Positions 56,921-64,000 of a DNA stretch of 64,000 nucleotides are shown one piece after another. The notes beneath the pieces were generated by a model, which searched no databases, was not told the DNA's origin, and was given only the letters and a program-made list of their open reading frames with translations. The stretch is from Mallotus nudiflorus (Eukaryota > Streptophyta > Magnoliopsida > Malpighiales > Euphorbiaceae). Both the position numbers and the translations under genes were made by a program. The DNA lies in NCBI GenBank assembly GCA_947683625.1, contig CANTUR010000347.1, forward strand, positions 558,001-622,000, in the 5' to 3' direction. Position 1 is the first letter of the stretch. Each line of letters begins with the position of its first letter.

Positions 56921-57289
56921 GTCTGCTTAGCTTTTTAGCTAGGATTGCTCTATTAATGTGTCAACCATAAACACCTTCATGTACCTCTTTAATAGCTTTA
57001 ACAGCCTCAGTTTGATTTAGACATCAAATTTGTAACCTATATGAAGTTATTTTTTATAACATACCCTAGTGTGATGTGAATTTTGATGCTAATCGTTGGA
57101 TGACTACCTTATCTTTTTCACTTGCCTTATCAGGATAGGCTTATTCTTTAATATATCTATAAATGTTGTAGAACTAGGTTTTTTAGTTATTTCCACCTTC
57201 ACTATTTTGTAATTCTTATGATAATTTTATCTTGATCTGAGTAGGACTAAAAGCTTCATAGGCATTTTGGATGGTCCTTCCCACACCGA

Positions 57290-57665
57290 TACTAAGGAAG
57301 AAAGTGCATCTACCATCTGATTATGGTTTTTTAGGAGATGGATGAATTTGCATTTTTAAAAGGACATGGTAAAAAATTTCAAGTATTCTAGATAAGGTTT
57401 TAAGTATTGCTCCTTTAATTCCCATTCTTATGTGGCATGATTGATTACTAATATGGAATCCCTGAAGATTTCAACTTCTATAACATCCAAGGCTATCTGT
57501 GCTTCTATTTCAAGTGTGCACGCCTCATATTTTGCTTCGTTATTCATGACCCTGAATTCTAATTTCTTGGAAATAGGTACCACTTCTCCTTCTGGGGAAT
57601 GTAGTATGATCCCGACTCCTGTGCCAAACTAGTTAACTACTTCGTCAAAATACATCTACCATCCT
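57290..57665 (-). pseudogene. T second (archaeal-type) RNase H
   Basis: The text starts MYFDEVVN, then FGTGVGIILHSPEGEVVPIS, LEFRVMNNEAKYEACTLEIE, VEIFRDSILVINHAT, and ends NHNQMVDALSSLVSV. The D-E-D-D positions are recognisable as Asp (YFDE), Glu (NNEAKYEA), Asp (RDSILV), and Asp (VDALS). Only Tat-lineage plant Gypsy elements are known to have this extra domain after the usual RNase H. It has at least one in-frame stop. Confidence 0.8.
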
Positions 57666-57829
57666 TGAATCTCAATGGCTAAACTGAGGTTGTTTGGGAA
57701 GTCTAGTTGGATTTCTTCTGAGTTTGGAATGGGATTGAGAGCTAGAAATTCAGCCACTACTCTTCCCTTTACTGCTTTCTTAGTTAGATACTACACATCA
57801 AATTCTATCACCAACATAAGCCACTTAGC

Positions 57830-59060
57830 AAGTTTTCCCACCAGAGGGGGAGCTTTATAGAGGTATTTCATTAGATCCATTTTAAACATAACCTAAATAA
57901 TATAGAATTGAAAGTAATGTTTAAGTTTCTTCATTACCCATGCTATTACTAGGCATATATGTTCAACTTGACTGTACTTTTCCTCATACAATAACATCTT
58001 CTTACTTAAGTAGTAAACTACATGTTTCACTTTCGTTTATCCCTTTTGGGCTAACATTGCACCAATTGTATTTCCTTTGATGGCCAGATACAGGGCTAAA
58101 GTTATCCTTGGTTTAGGTGGTTTTAGGATTGGCAGGTTGGCTAGGTAGTTTATGATCTTATCAAATGCTAACTAACATTCTTCGCTCCACTTAATTGGCT
58201 AATCTTTTTTTAGTGTCTTAAAGATCAGTTCACGTACTGCTATCAACCTAGCGATGAATTTGCTGATGAATGCAATTTCCTTATAAACCCTCTAATTTCT
58301 TTTTCTATTTTTGGCACTGCCATTTCTCTGACTGCTTTTTCTCTATCTTGATCCATTTTGATTCCATTCTTACTAACAACATACCCCAACATCTTTCCTA
58401 AGTAACCTCAAACACACATTTCATTATATTAAGCTTGAGATTGTACTTTTTGACTTTTTTAAGGAACTTTTCAAGATCGAATTGGTGTTCTTCCCTAGTC
58501 TTTAACTTAACCATCATTTCATTAATGCACACTTCCACTTATTTATGTATCATGTCATGGAACATTATAGTTATCATTGTCTAGTAAGTTGCTCCTACAT
58601 TCTTTAAACCGAAAGGCATTACTCTATAGTAATAAGTGCCCCATTTTATTATGAAAGTTGTCTTTGCTTTATTGATAATGGCCATTAGGATATAATTGTA
58701 CCTATAGAATCCTTCCACAAATGAGTACATTGCACATGTATGGCACTGCCAACCAATATATCTATATGAGGTAATAGGAAATCGTCTTTCGGGTATGCCT
58801 TGTTCAAATCTCTATAGTTGACACAGATTCTAACCCTTTTGTCTTTCTTTTGTACTAGCACCACATTCGCTAACCATTCCAGATAGTCTATTACCTCTAT
58901 GAATATTGCTTTGATATGCTTCTCAATGTCTTCTTTTACTAATTGGGCCTATTCTAATATGAGTCTTCTCAGTTTCTATCTTATTAGTTTGCAACCATCC
59001 TTGGTAGGAATGAAGTGTTGAGCAATGACCCTACCAATACCGGGCATGTCTTTATACATC
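57830..59060 (-). pseudogene. T reverse transcriptase and first RNase H
   Basis: The RT text includes KLRRLILE, then IEVIDYLEWLANVVLVQKKD and VRICVDYRDLNKAYPKDDF. The catalytic YVDD box is lost: near 58519-58530 the strand reads VCINEMM where the family has VYVDDM. RNase H follows with KHVVYYLSKKMLLYEEKYSQ and HICLVIAWVMKKLKHYF (58045-57920). Stops are frequent. RT cannot be active. Confidence 0.85.
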
Positions 59061-59142
59061 CAGGCAAACACTTTTGAATATTTTATTAATTTCTCTCCTT
59101 ACTTTAGGGGTAACATCTTTCAAAATATACAGAATGCATGGT

Positions 59143-59544
59143 TCAGATGCCAATGTTAAATAACTCAATGCATATGGAATGAATGTTAAATATGCTAATG
59201 TTTTTATCAATGCAATGCACACTACCATCAAGAAAGACATCAAACAAGTAAGAAAAATTTGATTTCATTGTATTAGCTTTAGAGTTCATTACATCATCAG
59301 TATTGAACAAAGAAAAAGTACAGATATCATCATTAATAGTGTCTTCAAATAGGATGTCATCAATGCTTGATTCGAGGATGATAGCAGCTTGAGCATAATC
59401 AAGAGTCTCATTCTCAAATTCTAGCTCTATATTTTTCATTAGCTCATTGATGTTAGTTTTAATGAACATATCTAGTATGTGCTTCCTTTTGAGGGTGTCA
59501 CTAAAGATCTTGAATCCTAGTTTCTCAATTCTATTACTTACCAC
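59143..59544 (-). pseudogene. T linker between protease and reverse transcriptase
   Basis: 133 open codons, starting MVSNRIEKLGFKIFSDTLKR and including NFSYLFDVFLDGSVHCIDKN. It resembles the last coding piece of E1 (24939-25151, DHAYLCNVHPNGTMHCD). Function unknown; the position is that of the spacer before RT in Tat elements. Confidence 0.55.
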
Positions 59545-59559
59545 TTCTCAACTTGTCCT

Positions 59560-60345
59560 TGGTAAACTTAGGTTGAACTTTTAGCTAAAAAAGAGATTGA
59601 CTTCTTAGTCCTAGTGTCTTTTTATGGATCATACCCTAGACCATGTCTGTTGGTCTTTCCTTAGAAGTTAGGGAATTCTGAGACCCTAATGTATCTTCCT
59701 CCTAATCCCATTCCAAGTATATATGCATCTTCAATAGAGTAGTGACTTTGGGATCAACATGATTGTCATTGATTATGGAAACCTAAAATCCTAGTGGGAC
59801 CATATGTAGGTAAGCAATAATGTTGTTTATTTCAGCAAGGATGGTAATGACCTTTCCATTTAGCAGGAACTTGATCTTATGATGCATAGTGGAGGCTTTG
59901 CCCCCTAGTGGGTGGAACCAAGGTCTTCCTAGCAACAAGGAAAAAGTTAGAGGAATGTCCAAGATGGTAAATTTTATTACTAATTCAATATCACCCATTG
60001 TAAGTAATACTTTAAAAGTCCCAATGATTGGATTTTTTTAATCATTATAGGCTCGTATGACCACATTGGATTCTTCTAGGTTTTCAATACTCATCCTGAT
60101 TTTATGTAGCAACCTTAGGATGCAAACATTGATAGCAGATCAGTCATCCACCATAACGTATGGAGTCTTCGTAGAGCTAAAAATTTCTTGTGTGAAGAGA
60201 GGATGATTATGGACCCTTCCTTCAAGGGGAAAATCTTTATTTAAAAAGGTGATTGCGTTGGAAGGAGCTTTCGTTAAAGATGCTATCATCTTTGCTTTAT
60301 CTAGTGCTCTAACTAGGGCTTCCTTATGCTTTTTAGAGGTCATGA
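59560..60345 (-). pseudogene. T aspartic protease
   Basis: The frame 60140-60343 starts MTSKKHKEALVRALDKAKMI and ends PYVMVDD. The next codon, expected Gly of the active-site VDDGS motif, is a stop, followed by SAINVC. The frame 59783-59998 gives the C-terminal part with TILDIPLTFSLLLGRPWFHP. It would process Gag-Pol; here the active site is broken. Confidence 0.8.
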
Positions 60346-61490
60346 GTAAGTCCTAGATACCGGCTTATGTTTGCATTTTCTTGAATGGTTTGGATTGATT
60401 ATTCAATAAGAGCTTCAAATAGGTTAAAGGATATTATGTTGATTGTTGGTGGAGGCATGTTTTGATAGTTTAAGAGAGGATTGGTCTTGATGTTGGGTTA
60501 TTTTTATGGGTCATCAATTTTTCCAGAATCAATGAGGTATTGGATTACATTATTGAGGGTCCTACATGCATCAGTAGTGTGACTAGGCATTTAGTGAAAG
60601 TGGCATAACATGTTTTGGTCAATTTGAGGGGGTAATGGATTTGAAAAAGCCTTGGATTCTTATGGTTGGAAAAGTTTATTTTGTTGAAGTCTCTTGTATA
60701 CTTTGGATAGTGGGAGGTTGAAGTTTAAGAACTTTCTTGGCAATTTAATTATATTAATAGATGGTAGGTTAGATCAAGTTTATTTCTACGGTTTGGGTAA
60801 AGGTGTTTTGAGTGTTTGATTGTGTATTATGGTGGAAGATGTTTCTAGTTTGTTGAGGTTCTTCATCTTTAATTTTGATCCTAGCTTGATGGAGAGCTCT
60901 AAAGTCTGGGTAGTGAGGGTAGTGAGCAAAGATCATTTGCTTTCTGAAGTGTGGCAATGCTCCTTTGATTATAATCTCTATTAGTTCATCTTCAAGAGGA
61001 TGGTTCCTTAATTTGACTGCCTTACCTCACCATCTTACAATATAATCAGAGAAAGCTTTACCAGGTTTTTGTCTCATGGTCTCAAGATCCCTGTGAATGA
61101 CGTTTAGTTGAGTGTTGTATTCATGACTTAATGAACTTCTAAGTTAACAGCAACCAATCATTTTTTATTTCATCTTCAAGGTCAAAGAACTATGTTCTTG
61201 GCCCTTCTTCTAGTGATGTGAAGAAGAATTGAACAATTTATGATTCTATAAGTTTTATAACAGCCATGAAGGTAGCATATTACCTTAGATGGACCCTTGG
61301 ATCCTTAGTTCCATCGAACTTAGTGCATTTTGGTAGTTTAAAATCATTTGGGAGTGGTTCATCTTTGAACAATACTAGGTCAATGAAACTTTTAGAGCAA
61401 TGAGTCCTCTTATCTTTAAAGGTAAATTCCAGCTGAGCCATTTTATTAGTTAATAATTTAACCTCCCTTATCAGTTCAGTCTTGGTCATG
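60346..61490 (-). pseudogene. T Gag
   Basis: The frame 61280-61489 starts MTKTELIREVKLLTNKMAQL and ends KLPKCTKFDGTKDPRVHLR, the same conserved Gag start seen in E1 (KMPQLQKFDGSEDPRIHLNQ). Further Gag text in other frames follows, including 60769-60957 (MPHFRKQMIFAHYPHYPDFR). Multiple stops. Confidence 0.72.
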
Positions 61491-61586
61491 TTAGTATTTT
61501 TTTTATAGCTTTTGGTGCATTTTTGAGATCCTAATAGTAATCATTATCATCTTCAGCTTGAACCAGAGTTTAGGGAATTCCCTTTG
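61491..61586 (-). other. T gag leader, interrupted by E4
   Basis: About 95 bp upstream of the Gag ATG on the minus strand, then the LTR of E4 begins. The 5' LTR and primer site of T are not in view. Confidence 0.5.
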
Positions 61587-63721
61587 TGTAAACACCCAAT
61601 TTCAGGATGCATTTATGCATGAATGCGATGAAAGCCTCTATGATGAAAATTTAGTTGAAAATTGACCTATAGTGTTAAGTTTCATGATTTTAAGGACTAA
61701 ATTGCAACATTTTTTGGGTTTAATTGCAAAAAAATTAAATTTTGCAAGGGCATAGTTGAAAATGTGCTTAATGTTAATCAAAATTACATAATGCCAATCA
61801 GCATTATGTAATGCCAATTGGCATTACACAATGCCAATTAACATTACACAATGCCGGTGGACATTTTGCAATGCCAAGGCATTAAAAAATTTCAATAAAA
61901 TTATTTTTTTCACTATAATTGGTTCAAATTTAATTTATTTTAATAAATAAATTAATTTGAGTAGGGTTCGGTCTAGTGTGCATCTCTTACGCATATAATC
62001 TTCTTTTTTTAAAATTAAAATTCTTATCCTGTTTGTTTTTAGTAAGGAAGAGATCAGAGCTACTTTGATCACGTAACTTATATGATCACGTGAGTGGTTA
62101 GCTTAGGAATGGGATATAAAAAAGAAAAGATTGACAGAGAAGAAAGGAGGACGGCGTAAAAAGAGAGAAAAAAAAAACCTAATTAGCTACTGCAAAAAAA
62201 AAATAGTTGATTGAAAAAAGGCAAAGAGAAAGAAAAGACCTAACCTTCTACTGTAGGTTTCAAAAAACCTTTTAAAAGCAAAAAATATAATTCTTTTCGA
62301 AGTCCAGAAATCAAGAAAATATAGAGTCAATTTTCTCAAAATGGTGAAATCCCATTTTGCGAGGCATTCAAATAGCATATGCATAACATTACTCTTTTAG
62401 TCCTTTCTTCTTATTAATTCTTTCTTTTATACCATTTTATTATTTTTGATTTTATTATTTTTTTGTGTTTTTTTGTTTAATTTTCATTATTATTTTTTCT
62501 TTGTTTAATAATTCTAATCTCATTTTATTTTTTTCTTTTTTTTGATTCTTTGTGTTTCATGTTTCTAGTGATGAATACATTACTGAACCAAGAAAAACCA
62601 TGGAGAATCCATGTATGAAAGCCAAAAGACAAAGATCCTAATTTAATTTTTATCTTGTTCAATTTAGTTTATTTTATTATTTTTTAGGTTTTGAATTTGT
62701 TTAATTTATTTTCTCAAAGGTTGTAATTTTAATTTTATTTTCTTTATTATTTTTGCTAGATTTTGTAATAGCCCCGATAGTGGGAATAATGAAAAGTCTA
62801 GCTTTCTCTTGTTCTTAAAAAAATTAATTAGTAAATTAGTTTCAATTTGGTAAACCCTAATTGAAATCAATGGAGGCAGTAAATTAATTTAGGTTTCATG
62901 TTAATTAAAATTAGTTTTTTTTTAGAAGAAATAATTTAATTGCATGTTTGATCTTTTTTTATTTGATTGTTTTGATTTTTTTTATATTTTTGGGCTTATT
63001 TGTTGATTTTTGTGTGTTTTGGGCCCCAAGCCCACGTCAGGTTCTAACCCATTTAATAAATAGGCTTTTAATTGGATTTTTAGGTTTAATTATTTTAAAA
63101 ATCAATATAGGCCCATTTAGGTTAATTTAGACTTAGGCCCATTTAAAAAAATAAAGATTGAGCCTACTAATTAATTCCTTTCTTTAAAATTTGTAGACTA
63201 TAGGCTCATTTCTTTAGTTAAATTATAATGAATAGACTTAGGCTCATTTATTAACATGTAAGACCACCTTTAGTCCGTTTCACTTGTAAATAAAAATGTA
63301 GAATTAGCTAAACTTTAAAATAAAATTAACATAATTTAGACCCAGGGATGATGCTCTTCGTATGCATTTTTTACATGCAGTTTATGACTAGTTTGCTTTA
63401 GGCTAGATGGATGTTTAATTAGGGTTTAATAAAATTGTGTAAATAGAGAATAAGATAGTAATTTATAAAGTAATTCTAAATGAATACAAGACTGAAAGAA
63501 GTCAGTATTCCGTATCCAGAATCTCCTAGTTGTGGTGCTAGCTTTCTTTTAGAGAATTGAGTACCACCATTTTTTTTTGTGCCAATTATTACCCTGGGCA
63601 GCGACTCCTCATCTCCACGCCATGTCTTTGTGACATAGTAATGTGTTCCCTAGGGGCCTTGAGCCCAAACAGTGTCACGGTTGCTAAAATCTTGGGTGTG
63701 CACTAAACCCCGCTATCTATA
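61587..63721 (+). repeat. 5' LTR of E4
   Basis: 2,135 bp, starting TGTAAACACCCAATTTCAGG and ending CTATCTATA (CA changed to TA). The U3 array of GGCATTACACAATGCC-like units is longer here (about 61770-61880) than in E1. It carries the shared landmark GTAATAGCCCCGATAGTGGG near 62766. Confidence 0.88.
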
Positions 63722-63740
63722 TTAGCGACTCCACTAGGGA
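63722..63740 (+). other. Primer binding site of E4
   Basis: TTAGCGACTCCACTAGGGA directly follows the LTR; GCGACTCCACT is closer to the Ogre/Tat consensus than in E1. Confidence 0.75.
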
Positions 63741-64000
63741 CCAAAGATACTAATTCTACTTGTGTTCTTTAGAATTATTTTATTCTTGCATTCATTCTGC
63801 ATGTCCCTATTAATTGATGGCATTGGTTTATGATTCCATGATTCCATTAGCTTCATAAAGTTATAAATTGGCTAAACATCACTCTTAGCCTTAACTTGGT
63901 TCAAGAAAGATTACAGGGTTCATCTAACCAGAGTTTGTAACCCAAGTTCTAAAGTTGGGTGGTCTTCTCTCGAGTTTACAAAGGATGCTGGACCCCTCTA

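Larger units (their letters stand above)
55626..61586 (-). mobile_element. T: Tat/Ogre-type Ty3/Gypsy element (minus), decayed
   Basis: On the minus strand come gag (61.5-60.35 kb), protease, reverse transcriptase, RNase H, a second (archaeal-type) RNase H, and integrase ending near 55935. The dual RNase H arrangement is characteristic of the Tat lineage. No LTR of T is visible: its 5' side is interrupted by E4 at 61587, and its 3' side runs into the antisense PMD gene at 55.6 kb. Numerous stops and lost catalytic residues in protease, RT and integrase show an old copy. Confidence 0.85.
61587..64000 (+). mobile_element. E4: third E-family element (plus), 5' part, cut by the window end
   Basis: A full 5' LTR (61587-63721), a primer site and 260 bp of leader that align with E1 22258-22540 (shared TATTCTTGCATTCATTCTGC). 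It is oriented opposite to T and inserted just upstream of T gag. The rest lies outside the window, so gag is not seen here. Confidence 0.88.

Noticed and set aside
61587..63721. The LTR at 61.6-63.7 kb as the 5' LTR of T
   Set aside because: It is in plus orientation, with its primer site on the right (63722), whereas T gag reads on the minus strand to the left. It belongs to E4.

Overview
The window is about 70% A+T. It carries Copia, Ty3/Gypsy (chromovirus-like and Tat/Ogre-like), LINE and CACTA remnants of the kinds found in flowering plants, so it is most likely a repeat-rich, probably heterochromatic, stretch of a eudicot nuclear genome. I see no intact host gene, no tRNA or rRNA gene and no prokaryotic feature. 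Almost every base that can be explained belongs to a transposable element, and nearly all coding regions are broken by stops or frameshifts.

Left part (1-16.7 kb): the 3' end of a Tat-type Gypsy element (1-727). Next is a minus-strand LINE remnant (ORF1 with DUF4283, then endonuclease; 780-2600), cut by a nearly complete Ty1/Copia element (C1, 2625-8783, target duplication GTTAC). AT-rich DNA follows, with a 60-bp TA microsatellite and a decayed Copia fragment (9.80-10.37 kb, minus). A one-ended CACTA-like element (11.19-13.8 kb) is built of 0.55-0.74 kb tandem units. Beyond it lies non-coding, LTR-like DNA with 160-bp tandem repeats (13.8-16.6 kb).

Central and right part (16.6-64 kb): a Russian-doll nest. 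The outermost layer is a plus-strand, intron-containing plant mobile domain (PMD) pseudogene (16.78-20.59 kb, resuming at 55.14-55.6 kb). It ends about 300 bp from the integrase end of a minus-strand Tat/Ogre-type Gypsy element, T (55.6-61.59 kb). I infer that the PMD gene is the antisense extra gene of T rather than a host gene. It is interrupted by a solo LTR, S1 (17925-19458), and by a minus-strand chromovirus-like Gypsy element, G (20593-55137, target duplication TGTTR).

G itself contains three insertions: E1, a gag-only Tat/Ogre-like element, in its left LTR (20835-31424); solo LTR S2 in its integrase (32754-34881, target duplication CTTGG); and a Sirevirus-like Copia element, E3, in its reverse transcriptase (36209-51431, target duplication AAGCT). 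E3 is in turn interrupted by E2, a second, inverted copy of the E1 family (40340-47600). A third member, E4, starts at 61587 inside the gag leader of T and runs off the window. G, E3, E2 and S2 can be peeled away because the broken protein reading resumes across each of them.

The most interesting items are the antisense PMD gene of T, the E family of large elements that keep gag but have lost RT to integrase, their 3' tandem arrays, and several post-insertion rearrangements that leave readable scars.
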